Source: Purshia tridentata
Taxonomy: Eukaryota > Streptophyta > Magnoliopsida > Rosales > Rosaceae
DNA length: 64,000 bases
Assembly: GCA_003254885.1 (NCBI GenBank)
Contig: QANT01007458.1
Span: forward strand, 1 to 64,000
Direction: 5' to 3'
Shown here: in pieces, positions 21,125 to 35,971 of the stretch
How the letters are laid out: every line of letters starts with the position of its first letter
Numbering within the stretch: position 1 is the first letter of the stretch
The notes under the pieces: model-generated
Database searches by the model: none
Told to the model about the DNA's origin: nothing
Seen by the model: the letters and a program-made list of their open reading frames with translations, nothing else
Translations under genes and position numbers: made by a program

Positions 21125-22695
21125 GGGTACGTACGTTTTAATTTGTTTAAGATCTAGTTGACAGCTTTCTAGCTAGAACCTAATCTTGTTTAATTTGCGG
21201 TTGTTTTTGTTCTTGCTATATATGCTGTCCGTACGTTGTTGTAGACTTCTTGTTGCAATAAATATTTGCTATCAAAGCAACTGTATACCAATTATGGAAA
21301 AAAAGAAGAAGCTACTTTATACCAATTAAGGCAAAAAAACAGAAGCTACTGTATACCAATTTTGGCAAAAAAAGCTAAATATTTAAAAAATATTTGATAT
21401 CATGTACTAGGATCCTCTGATTGGATTTTATATGCTAGGATCTGCTTGGTTTTTAATGTAAGGCTGCCACATCATTATGATATAATCTAAGGGTTATAGA
21501 ACTGACACTTGCCCGGTATTACCCTTCTTCCTCAATCTGAAACTCAATTCAGAACCCACAAACCCAAGCTATGAAACTTAGAAACCCAGGCCATTTGATT
21601 TTCAGATCAAATGACCCCATTTTATTTCCAGATCAAAAGCTAGCCTTAGCCAAGAAATCTTATGCTTGGATGGGATTCAGAGACAAATTGATTCATGTGT
21701 GAGGATGAAGAACGTAGACCTCATTATGCACAAACCTCTTTTCTTCTTCCTATGCTTGGTGTGCTTTTCTGGGTTATCTTTATTTAGATCTGTGGTTGGT
21801 TTGAAGTTGATCGAGGAATTGAAATAATAGAACAAAATAATCCCCCATTCCCAATTCCATTAACAACCGAAACATACAGCACAAGAGATTAAAATCCAAA
21901 TTCTAATTATTTTTTGTGATTTAGTCGGACCCAAAATCCGCCCTTTTGCGTGATTTAGTAACATTGCTATTGTCATTCGGGTTTGGGTTTTCAATTGCGG
22001 AGGTTATAAGAGGAAGAAGAACTTGATATAAAGTATTGATATGTATATTTGTAATACAAATTTGGAATATAAAATTGGAATAATTTATCAAAAATAAAAC
22101 GTATCAATACTTCTTTCTTTATTGGGCCCCTTAGTCAACAATGAGAGAGAGAAAAAAAAGGTTTTTGGGGCCCCTTAGTAACAACTTGCCCTCACTTTCT
22201 TTTCTTTTCGATTTGACCAAACCCTGGATAAGAGAAATTATTTCTTTTTCTCAGTTATATAATTATATTGGAGTTATATTGGATGAGATCAAACCGTAAT
22301 TTATGATAATTCCCTTGGGCTAACCCCAGATTTGATAAGAGAAATAAATTTGAATTCTCTCCTAGCTCATATATATATACAACCTTGCCCAAAAAAAAAA
22401 AACCCCTAGATTTCTTAAAAGTTTTCTTATTTTATTTAAGGTTTAATATTAAAATTCAATTAAAATTATTGAATTTCAACTTGAAGAATTGTGAAGGCTC
22501 AAGAGAATTAGAAGGATCTGAACCCGAACTGAAATATATGAAGTTTCTTAGCATAAAGTACTGATCGATCATTCTCGCACATGCATTTATTACAAACAAG
22601 TAAAAACAGAGGACAATTTTAATTCGGGCGGGAAGAAAATTGAACCTTTCGACCCTGAATTAATAGAAGCCTAATTAAACCTGAAAGCTATTTAA
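21125..22695. other. Intergenic between PYL copies 3 and 4
   Basis: Convergent spacer. Near 21280-21380 a short unit (taccaatt-aggcaaaaaa-gctactgta) is repeated three times. No gene recognised; 3' UTRs of copies 3 and 4 must lie at its two ends. Confidence 0.5.
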
Positions 22696-23214
22696 TTAAT
22701 TGGCAGCCATCTTTTCTGTAAGTTTAGCCAAAGACCTGAGATTGCAACCCACAATAGTATTGGCAAACAAACAAGTATCCTCCTTGCTACTCCCAGCAGG
22801 CACATCCACCACATACGACTGGGTCACAACAGTCTTTATACCTTTGTGATCATCATCATCGTCATCTTCTCCTAATTGTTTATGCACCGTAGTGGTAGAA
22901 CTGTAATTTGCAAGCATGTGGTCCCCACCCACAATGCTGAAGTTCATGACGTACATGTCGTCGTCGAGCTTGTTGAGCCTCTCCATGCTGGTATTGGCGG
23001 GCAAGCCAGAGCTGAGCATCACCTCGCGTACGCTTCCCGTGCCCCCTGTCCCGGTGCGCATGGTGCAGCTCTTTATGAAGTGTTTGTAGGCTTGAGGCTT
23101 GTCGAATTGGCGAATGATGGACCACACCAGAGGGAGTGGCGCGTCTATGATTTGGACAAGGCTCGAGCCACACTGGTTTGGCAACAAGGCTTGGCTGTGG
23201 TGGCTGTTCATCAT
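22696..23214 (-). CDS. Abscisic acid receptor, PYL11/12/13-like (copy 4, HML latch)
   Basis: Intronless PYL of 172 residues, starting [14 protein letters not shown], opposite in orientation to the other three. Pocket Lys in AYKHF (K44) and gate SGLPA (69-73) are intact. The latch reads GGDHML (M100 where Arg is normal), the largest departure in the cluster. The loop after the latch has a run of Asp ([10 protein letters not shown]). The most diverged copy in coding and flanking DNA, so it is the oldest duplicate or a separate lineage. Arg of HRL normally contacts the PP2C at the closed gate, so Met could change phosphatase preference; this is inference. Confidence 0.92.
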   Translation of the reverse strand: MMNSHHSQALLPNQCGSSLVQIIDAPLPLVWSIIRQFDKPQAYKHFIKSCTMRTGTGGTGSVREVMLSSGLPANTSMERLNKLDDDMYVMNFSIVGGDHMLANYSSTTTVHKQLGEDDDDDDHKGIKTVVTQSYVVDVPAGSSKEDTCLFANTIVGCNLRSLAKLTEKMAAN

Positions 23215-23350
23215 AATCGATGCTGGTGTTGATTAATTTGCAAAATTTGGCGCAAAAGGTCAAGGGTTGATGGGAATATATAGTGTTTGCCGTTTTCAGG
23301 TTGTTATATTATATATGAGTGCATGGCCCAAAAGATGTCTTGGGACTTGG
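23215..23350 (-). promoter_or_regulatory. Promoter of PYL copy 4 with conserved block
   Basis: Read on the minus strand, a TATA box (actatatattcc) lies near 23272-23283, ~60 bp before the ATG, and the block ccaagtcccaagacatct at 23333-23350 matches copies 2 and 3 in the same orientation relative to the gene. Confidence 0.6.
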
Positions 23351-24981
23351 TGACTTTGATTCGATCTGTGGGTCAGTGGGCGGCGAAGTTAATGCTTTTG
23401 TCATTGGACGGTGGGAACTTTATCCCTTACACTAGCTCAGATCAACTTCACATGACATGGATTTATTAACAACAAATGGTTAAAGTAATAGACAAGTTGA
23501 AGATTGACCAAAAAGAAAAAACAATACACAAGTTTAAGGATCACTGTTTTCGTGGTTGTATATTTTTGGGATTCATGTGGCTCCATACAAACCATAAATG
23601 GAATAACAAAACATATAATTCAATGTTTTTATTATTTACAAGGTATGCAATTATACAAAATAGTAATTAATTAATCCAATGTTTGCCCATTATATATTGA
23701 TATATGTCAATTAACTATTAATTCAATGAGATTTCTCTTTACAATTTTAGATAGATCCCATTTTTTTTTAAAATATAATTTTAGTTTATACTTTTAAATT
23801 GAAAGTCTCAATATCTCATATTTATTCTACACATATAATAACAAGACAAACACAAAGGCGGCAAAAACTACCTAGTGGTGCTAAAGTCCAACTTATCAGT
23901 ATTTTGCAAGTTAGCTACGACTAGTAGGTGGTAGAGCTTCGACCTTTAATCCTTATCAACAGGCACTCACTTATTCCTGTACGATTTAAATACAAACTTG
24001 TGAGTTTTCCAATGAAGATTAATCAAATATCTACAAATACACTAATATATGGTTGATGCATACTATTCTATTGTACATGCTAGTGCCCTAACTCTTTGTG
24101 CAGCTTTATATATCATGATAAACTACAATCCCACATGGACTTCACATGGCACACTTTTACTTGTGACGACAGAAAACTGTTACAAAAACCTATCATGATG
24201 TGATGCTGATCAGTCTGTGAGTTGCAGAATAAGGAATATGGAGACTTCACTTGCATTATATATCTATTTATTCATATGAGACTTATCATCGTCACACTTT
24301 TGCTCCATATATATATTTATGAATATACAATATCACATGCTGATCAGGCATTAGTTTGCTTTCTAAATCTCACATGCTCACTATTATTTGCTTTCTAGCT
24401 AAAACCTCGATCTCATGTAGAGTTTAGAAAATAAACAATGGAGTTTTTAGATTTTTCCTATTCCAAAATCCAAAATCCAAAATCTAGCATGGGCCTAAAT
24501 CTAATGTAACAACTCATGGGCCAAATCCTTTAATACATGCACTACAAGGCCGAGACTAGTCCATGGCCAGGCCCAACGTCTCCTCATTTTTTATATAGTA
24601 TTTACTAATTTTTGTATGGTACAGCTTACCAACACATCTCATTGTTTCGAGCTTCACAAAAAGGTTAGGTTGAACGGTAGGTCTCTCTGCGCTTCCAGTC
24701 TTCCACTCTAAAGTCAAGGGTCTGAGCAGCAGACGGATGGTTAGGTTCAAGACTACCCACCAACAAATTTTGGTACTTAACCAAATTTAAAAAAAAAAAC
24801 TTTGTGGAATTAAAGCAAAATGGGGGTGTGACCGTGTAAGAATTTATATTTAAAAAGTTTCAATTTGACTGGTAGGCTGGGTTTTATTTGCAGTTGGCTT
24901 GTGCGTCAGTCTTCACCTTATATACATTAGAATGAAGATGGATCAAAATCAATCATCAGAAGTGGAAGCCCAATTGAGAAA
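23351..24981. other. Intergenic; promoter of the protease gene at its right end
   Basis: No gene recognised. A TATA box (ttatatac, ~24918-24925) lies 57 bp before the ATG of the protease. Confidence 0.5.
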
Positions 24982-27683
<2,702 letters not shown>

Positions 27684-29469
27684 GAAAGGGAATGGAATTT
27701 CTTGTTTCTGTGAAGTTTCAAGGTTGTTGTTGCTCTTTCTATTTTACATTTATAGGCATTTTGTTCATCCTTGTTTTGAGATATGTTATTGTGCACATTG
27801 ATTCATTGAACATATGCTGTAAGCCAAAATCAGAAACAGAAACCATATAGGAGAAAAGTGTTTTTCTCTACTACGTGATGCAATGGACAGAATAATGTGA
27901 TTGTTACAGCTAAATTTGATGGATTTTACTATTTATATAGCACAAGGGTTAAAGACAGATTCAACATTGTTGTCCTAGCTTTGTAATTATATTGGGTTTA
28001 GCCTAAGTAACCTGTTCTACTAACTTCCATTCTTCTCACTCAATAAGAATTCTCAGACAATGAAAAAATAGCTAAAACAAAATACAATAGCCTTAAAAAT
28101 AACTAAATTGACATTGCAGATCGGAGCATATTTAAGAGCAAAGGACTCAGTGAAAGATAGCCTTACCTAAAATGCTCTCACTCTGGACTTAGGCTGCCAT
28201 ATCCTTGAAGAGCCCCTCCTGCTACAAGAGTTGTTTTGGCATACACTCCTTATAAAAGAAAATTCTACAACGAACTATGGCGTGGATCAACTATTAATTT
28301 TGAACCAGTATCCAGAGTATCTTGTTTTTTGGCCATTAGTATCCATACTCTCTTTCTTTTTTTGGCCGTGGTGTTTATACTATCTTTAACTTAACCAATT
28401 AGCCTAATTAGGTACCATAGAATTTGAGCAAGTATAACTAATGTAGATTTTTATTTCAAAAGACTAAAAGCCACTTTTGAATTTTGGTTGTTAGCCAAAC
28501 AAAAAAATGAATGGCTCTTCTTTATCAAGAAAAAAATAAAAAAGGCAGTCAAGTTTGGAATATGTTGCTCTCCGCAATTTAAGGGAACTTTGGAGAAAAG
28601 CATTGTTGATGATATTATAGGCTGATTGATTGATAAATGTATAGTCATAAGTGACTTACCTAATGTGGCCATATATGTAGAGACTTAAAACAAAAAAGGT
28701 TTTACCTTTTTAATTTCAAATTTTAACAAACCCACTTAACGAGATGGATGCTGTTAGTTGACCCATAGATTAAGCTTTCCCGATTTTGTTGATCACTATA
28801 ATCAAGGCTACAATTTTCTTCCACGATTATAGTTGGTTGATTGTAATTAAGGTTCTTTGTACATCAGACGTGTGAAAAATGCATAAGCGCATAACTTAAT
28901 TCTCTCTTTCAAGACTATCAGATGCAACATGTGAGGGGCCAAACCATCACATGCGAATGGGTCCAACTGCTACACCAAACGAAACTTTATTTCCAGTTTC
29001 ACTACTTGGCGTAAAACCCAATTTGCAAAACATAAAATGATTGACGATGATGTATAAGTGATACGTGGAGATGGAGTCATGGGCTCACTCAAAGGTCTCA
29101 AAAATTCAATAAATGTGACCCTACTAAGTATTGGCAGATTTTGGGAGTTAAGAGATTCGGATCAGCAATCGTCTCTGTTTTCCCAACTGTATGTCCGTGA
29201 CTCTACCTCCTCCAAAGGCCACCCTCAGTTAGTAGACTTTTCATAAATAACCCAGCAACAACGAAAAGACAGACTACACATAACAAGAAAAGAAAATATC
29301 AAAATTCATAGGGGACCACGCAGAGAGGAAGCAAAATGATCATCAACGTACTGAACAATGTAGTTTTAGTTTTATCCTCTGCATGTTTTTCGTGACTTTT
29401 AGTCTCAGTCCACTCTCTCCTTGTCTCGGAATGAATGTACACAATAACAAAAGTTGAAAAAAGCAAACA
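27684..29469. other. Intergenic, no gene recognised
   Basis: 3' UTR of the protease at the left, then AT-rich DNA. Short open frames show no family signature. Confidence 0.5.
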
Positions 29470-30392
29470 CTCAGCTGCTTCTCTCTCTCTCCTTTCTTTC
29501 TTGGCTTTTCTTTGTCTACACTCATTCCCCAAACTCTACGGCATCATCCCCGGACCCAAATTCAGGAAGAGAGCCTCACAGGTATGCCTCTTATTTTCTT
29601 CAATGAACTTTTAATTTTGATATGGTTAGTGACTGATGGTGTTCATTATACTTGTAATTCGCTTTCTGAGTAATTCTGGGTTCTCTCTATTGGGATTCAC
29701 AGTAGAGCTTTTTCTTTGACTCTCATGTCAAGGTTACTGTTTGTTAGATCATGTTGATGGGATTGTTATGAGGGTACAGGTTTTTGTTGAAAAGGTTAAT
29801 TTTTCTTCACCAGGACTGGAATTCTTTGGTTATGGCACTTTGTCAGAGTAGGTAAAATTCATCTAGCCTAGTTAATGCTTTTCTGTTAATTTTTTAATTA
29901 TTAATCTCAGCATCTAGAAATATGGGATTTGGCTTATCTGATAAGAGCCAACTTGTTAGTTTAATTGTCAATTTTTACTTTATTCTCTCATTGGTGTTTT
30001 TGGTTCTTGGTTTTCTATGTTTTTGTTTTTTGAATTAATCGTTTTGCTTGCTCTTGGTTGGTCCTCAAGTGCTGGTTATATTTGCTTGCTGTTTATGAGT
30101 AAAATGGGTGCAGACATTTCCTTTCTTTTAGTTTTGTTTTCTTTCCAAATATTTTTGAAGTCATATCTATTACAAGTAGCATACCAGTAGTTGAGCATGT
30201 TATTTGATAAGAACGCTGATTTGTTTTAGCGATTTTTTTCTTTTTTCTTTACAGAAATTACTCTAAATTTGGATGCAAAGCGATTTTCCATGATCTTTTC
30301 TGCCATCCCTGTTGTTAGCGGCATTTTCTTTCTCAATTGGTGAACTTTGAATTATAGAGTGTTTGGACAGAATTGACTTGACTTAAACTAGG
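29470..30392 (+). other. Likely 5' UTR exon and leader intron of the DUF688 gene
   Basis: A CT-rich leader ends at ctcacag (29581), followed by a good donor (gtatgc) and a T-rich 670-bp stretch ending ttctttacag (30254). This fits a 5' UTR intron of ~29582-30254. It is inferred from splice text only. Confidence 0.45.
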
Positions 30393-32609
30393 ATGGAGCA
30401 AGGAAAACTGAATTTGAATGCACCACTTCTGTCTGTGAGGCGAATTGCTACAACACCAGTGTCCACAAGTGGAGACAACGGGAAGACAACTCGGAGTTCC
30501 ACACTCATTAGACGACATACTCTTCCTCCTTACAAATCAGACTTTTGTTTGGAGCAGGTAACAGAACCAGTTGCAGTTCCTTTTCATTGGGAGCACATCC
30601 CAGGAAGAGCTAAGGAAGGCAATGAACCAGAGTTCCACCCTCCAGAGGAGGCTTCTGTTACTCCTAGGCTTCCCCCTGGAAAGGGTATGTATTTTACAAA
30701 GCAACTGTCAGAGAAGGATCATGCAGATCAAAATAGGATCAGGCCCCACTTTAAACCATATTCTTTGAATGACATTGTGATGGAATTGAAGAACTCAAAA
30801 GAGCGAATAAATGAGAGAGGGGCATTGGAATTAGAGGATAATGATGATGTTTATTCTGATGCACATGATACACTGTCCCCTACAGGGTCTTTCTCCTTGA
30901 ACTGTAGTGCAACTGGTCTGAGTCAATCTGATGGTGCAGATTTGAATCCATCTAGAGCCTTCACTAAGGATCCACAAACACGGGATTTCATGATGAATCG
31001 CTTCTTACCCGCAGCCAAGGCAATGGCTTTGGAGACACCTCAATTTGCTACAAAGAAGCAATATACAACACTTGAGCAACCAAGACAACTCACAAGGGTA
31101 ATTCGTGAGGATACAAGGCCCTTACTGAATGAAAAAGGGACTCATATGGAACTGCAATATGGCCAATATAAGAAGGAAGAAGAAAGTGAAGGAGAAGATG
31201 ATGAGTATGATCACTCTAACTATATTTCAGAAAAGGGTTGTGGGTTATTTCCTCGGTTATGCTTAAGAAATTCTTTGTGCCTCCTAAACCCAGTTCCAGG
31301 GATGAATGTTAGGACCCAGGCTCTCACATCTTCCTCCTCTCGGGTTGTAAGACCAGGAAAAACTACTTATAGTCGGTCTCACAGCCAACCACTCAAGAAG
31401 GTGATTAAGACACTTTCACATTTCCATTTTTATTTTTCAATAACCAGAAGAAATCATATTCAATGCTGATGGTCTTGTGTTTTTTCTAATTAGCAGGGTT
31501 GGGATGCTTCTTATAAGCAAAAATCAGACCGTGGAGCCCATTCAGCTGAACTGCAGAAGCTTGGGAATAAGCAGGGTGGTGAATCCAGTCGATTTACACA
31601 CTCTGGTGACCTAAAGAAAGGTGGGTCATCTCCCTTCAGGCATTCACGAAGTGCTTGCATATCCCCATATCGACATGAACGGCCTAAGTCTCCATTTCCT
31701 CGAGTGGGATTTCTTGGCGTTCCTAAAGAAGAGAGTGTCAAAGCAAATAGTAAGTTCAATCTGCATAACAAAGGTGGTCACAGCTTTCAGGAAGTGTTAA
31801 GCCATCAAAGAAATAAACAAGGGTCAGGCTCTCCCAGCCCTACAATTGAGAAGACACTGCATGTAGATACTGTAAATACTGCCAAAATATCATATTTGAA
31901 TTCAAGTTCTTTAGCTACCAAAGGACAAGTATACTCTGCTGGGGAGGATTTTGAGACCTTATTAAAGAGAAGTGGGATAGAAGAAACTTCTACTGCAGAA
32001 TCCTCCTTTCAAGATATCCAATGCCTGAATAATTTGGAGGGTAGTGGCACATTGGAACCTGAACCATTGGAGTCTATTGGTGACAATTTATCTCCATTAT
32101 CTGACATATCACATTTCAAAGGCCAAGTAGTTGCAGTGGAGGACTCTCAGCTAGGACTTGTTCAGGAAATTAAGTCCTTGAACAGTTCAAATTCAATTTC
32201 TAATGGAAATCCAGATATGAAAAGTGATCAGATTATAAAAGCAGATCAAGGAAATGTTGATGCCAGTTCTGTAGAGTCTCCTCTTCCCCCACCTCTACCA
32301 AAATCACCTTCTGAGTCTTGGCTTTGGTGTACCCTTTCTTCAATTTCTTCGCGAAATTCAATTTCACAAGTGCATACTAAAAGGCTGGATTCCAAAACAT
32401 CTTCCACCAGTACCAAGTGGGAAACCATTGTAAAAACTTCGAATTTGCACCATGATCATGTGCGTTATTCTGAGGTAATCTCACCACCCTTTAATAGTGT
32501 CACATTATTTCACATTCAATAGAAACTTGCTGTGACAAAAGGGAGCTCTAACTTTTCTCCCCCTTTACAGGAATTATTTACTCAAATTTCTAAGCAATCC
32601 AAGAGTTAG
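30393..32609 (+). CDS. DUF688 family protein
   Basis: Three coding exons fit: 30393-31400, 31497-32474, 32571-32609, total 674 residues. The N-terminal signature VPFHWEHIPGRAK (~60-72) followed by PRLPPGK is the conserved core of plant DUF688 proteins; the rest is Ser-rich and disordered, with an acidic patch (EESEGEDDEYD). The intron-1 acceptor is a NAGNAG (tagcag), so one Gln may be gained or lost. No catalytic motif, signal or membrane segment. Function unknown; family members are plant-specific. Beside MRH1-like and PYL genes it matches the Arabidopsis At5g45850/At4g18630 position. The last exon is tiny (12 residues) and rests on clean splice sites. Confidence 0.85.
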
Positions 32610-34173
32610 AACTGCCCAAGTCATCCAAAACTTCCTTCGTGCTCACTGGCTGCGTTTGAAAAGTTTGTTTGGATGTGATCAAACATAGTTAGTGTGGTCT
32701 GTCGTATTTATTTTTGCGGAAGTTATCTTCCTCCAATTGTTTTTCCCCCATGATATATTAGGTGAGTAACATGGTGTTATCAGTTTTTGGTTTTCACCAG
32801 CTACAATTGGTTTCCTTTTTCCTCTTAAAAATTGAACTAACGTATAGGCAAAAGTCACATGTGCCATTCATTTCTTGTAATTGGAATAAATACATTTCAG
32901 ACTGCAACTCTAATTTTTTGGGCTTCCTGTGATGTCCAATGTATAGGAATTTGTAGTTCTTGTTTTGATAAGTTGGAATGGTTTGTTCCTGGAAGGTTGA
33001 GGTAGCATCAGTTACTTGTAAAGCACGGCTTAATGAGCAAAAGCAGTCAAGGTTTTATTGTTTGTGGTTTAACTATCTATGATTCCAACATAATCCTTGT
33101 ACACCTACTTGTACTCTGTTCCCCAACTATGTTCACCTTCGATGTGTAGCTCTCGCTTTGGTAACAAATCAGTGGCAAATATCCCCATCGCCAAAGTGAC
33201 TGCCAAGATTTATATCACATCAATTTTCTCAGAACCATATATTGGGTATTCCGTATTTCTCACCCGAGCATTCTCAACGGCCCATACTACATCAGGCCCA
33301 CATTAATATGTGGACCGTGCGACCATTAGACGCTTCAAATGGATTCATGGTCAACTTTAAGAGCCCATTGGACTCATTACTCGATCTAAAAGTTTCTATA
33401 ATTGGGCAACTTTGGGAGCCAATTCCTGAGTAGCCAAATGCCTATTCATTGTTTGGTTGACCAAAAACAAAAGTGGATACTATTATGGATGGAATTTCTA
33501 CTTTTTTTCACAAAATGGACAACACTAGTTATATTTTTCAAAGGAATGCAAGAAACACTTGTATTTTTAATTTAAAAAAAATTATAAAAGCTCTTCTATC
33601 AAAAGGGTAACTGAATTAAAGGCTTTCAACATATATAACACTCCAAAAATGGCTCTACAGTCTGTTTGCTTTTGGTTCTAAATAATATTTGTTTAGCAAA
33701 AAAAAAAAAAAAAAAGAACATTACTGAAGTCCTAAAAAAAAAATCTCCCATCCATCATGTATACAAAGGCTGAATCGGCTCGAATGAGTTGACTCGCCAT
33801 TTCGTGATGTATGCAAACACGATGACCGCCCCTACTCTATCTTAACTTCTAATCACCGCTGCATTGAAATGCTGTATCATTATTACCCACTAAAAGTGGT
33901 CAAAGAGTAAAAACCGATATGTTTCACAACAAAAAAACATGCTTGCAATTAATGGCTTTAGAACAAGCTAAGTATAATTAACAATATCTCACTCGTATAA
34001 ACGTATAATTTTCTTTTCATCGATCTCATAGTGTCAGAAGCTAAGAACTTTAGGCTCAATGTGGTCTGACTACAAGACATTTGTATAGACTGGGATTTGG
34101 TTTCATGGTTTTGGATGCCTCTATTTGCATTGTTGAGTAGTACGTACGTACCATGGGATATATCGACTAATAA
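32610..34173. other. Intergenic (convergent), no gene recognised
   Basis: 3' UTRs of the DUF688 and MYB genes at the two ends, an A17-type tract near 33699-33716, otherwise nothing recognised. Confidence 0.5.
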
Positions 34174-35971
34174 TTAAAGAGAAAGAGAGAGCTTAGTGCT
34201 AATTTCCTGTTTGCTACTGATTTCCTCAACTTGTTTGTATTGGTGTAAAGCTTGTTTAACTCTTTGTGCAGTTTCATATTGAGTCTTACTCTCGTCCTGA
34301 TCATCATTTTCAACTCCTTGGCTTGGACCCAATTCCAAATCTGGCATCCATTCCTTGTACTTCAAAATTTTCTCTTGGTTTACCTGTGTATTAATTTCAG
34401 GTAGAAATATTAGAAATATTAGATCATGACTGGATGAAAATATATAGAAAAATATGAATGAAACATTGATATAAATTAGACTGTCTAAATAATAGTGGTG
34501 TCATTAGAATAAATATTGGTTAAAAACTTACCTGATCAAGCCTGAAATGGGGTTCAAATTCTGGTCTGTAGCTACTGGAATTGTATATAGAATTTGATGG
34601 ATTACTGTTCTCTCCAAGGTTGCATTCTGTTGGCCTTGCATTGTAGATTTCCTCCTCGATCAACCTTGGGGTGGTGCAGATATGATGCATTAGGTGATGA
34701 TCAGATTGGGAGCCATTACAATTATTTGACCAATTGATTTTGGCAGGAACTCTTTTACACCTCCATTGTTTGTTATTCATAATCATTTGAAATGGGGGCC
34801 ACCTCTTTTCTTCAAGAAAACGGCTAGGGTTTATGGGCACAGTTGGTGCGGGAGTACTTGTAGGTTGGGTGTGGTGGTGTGAATTAGTACTTGTGGCTAA
34901 GACAATGCCTTCGTTCTCCATTCTGAAGTATACATGTCGACGAGGGTTGATTGTTTGGTGCAGATCAGTTAGCATGCCAGATATCTGATGATGATCCCTT
35001 CCATGCATGGATTCAGATTTTTGAGATATTACTGTAGTTTGAAAAAAATTAAAAATATTCTTGCATGAATAAATTTCTCATTTTTTCTTTCATATATATA
35101 TATATAATATTTAGGAAATTTATGAGAGACAGATCAAATTTTACATACCTTGACCATCCCCATCAAGTTTTTTACTTCGATACATCTGATCGATAAAGGA
35201 AATGCATGTGCATGATTTGAAGAAATTAATTAATTAATTAATTATTTAGGAAAAGGTAAAAAAATAATGAGAATTAAGATGTACTTTAAGAATATAGTTT
35301 TCAAGAAAGAGTAACCGATCTAGCACCTGCAAGTGACTCTTTATATGGGTAATGCTAAGTCCTCTCACATTCATTAGCTGAAGAACTAACTTGGGGGTTG
35401 CTCCTACATCAATAACAAAAAGAGCACAACAGTTAATGCTAAAAAAGGAAGTAATACTAAGCTGCATGTCAATCTTAATCTATCTTTCAAATCTTATTAT
35501 CAATTAATTAATTAAGCCGTGCAGTATGTCAGATGAGTTCTTCTTGATCATGAGCTAATAACCAAAGACATATATAATATATAAATACATATATATGTAT
35601 ATATATACATATGTAAGCTTACTGTCTTGGCCACCCAATCTTTCAACAGCATGCACAAAAGAAAGGTGGAGTTGAGGTGTCCACCGGAGCCGAGGCATTT
35701 TGGATCGTACATATTGCCTAACCTTAGCTCTCCCTGCATTTCCTTCACTTTGGGCTCTTCTTTCACCATTTTGATCTTCAACACTGAGTTCATCAGCAAT
35801 AACCTTGCCATTTATAATATCACTATTTTCATGACCAATACTAGCTTCTTCATTTAAATCAAAGGATGAGTATTTTTGGGAATTAGACCCGTCTGATGTG
35901 TTTTCTGTTTGTTCCTCGATAATCCCATTACTCTTTTCCAATTCCTCACCAAATTCTAGCTTATCCATCAT
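34174..35971 (-). CDS. GARP/G2-like MYB-type transcription factor with two EAR motifs
   Basis: Five exons on the minus strand: 35623-35971, 35327-35403, 35149-35185, 34532-35031, 34174-34383, 390 residues in frame. The DNA-binding GARP (single MYB-like) domain spans ~84-148: VRSKMPRLRWTPQLHLSFVHAVERLGG...ATPKLVLQLM, ending SHLQMYRSKK. Repressor motifs are seen at both ends: FDLNEE (37-42, DLN-type EAR) and LSLSL (386-390, LxLxL EAR), both known to recruit TOPLESS co-repressors. So it is probably a nuclear repressor. Closest to the 'putative MYB At1g14600/At2g42660' group rather than KANADI, based on the RLRWTPxLH wording. Its neighbour is a plant cysteine oxidase, as in At2g42660-At2g42670. 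Short exon 3 (37 bp) is supported by the continuous SHLQMYR motif. Confidence 0.88.

Noticed and set aside
22876-23263. Antisense and shifted frames over PYL copies (also over copies 1-3)
   Set aside because: Shadows of the conserved PYL coding sequence; the pattern repeats over each copy because the sense strand is conserved.
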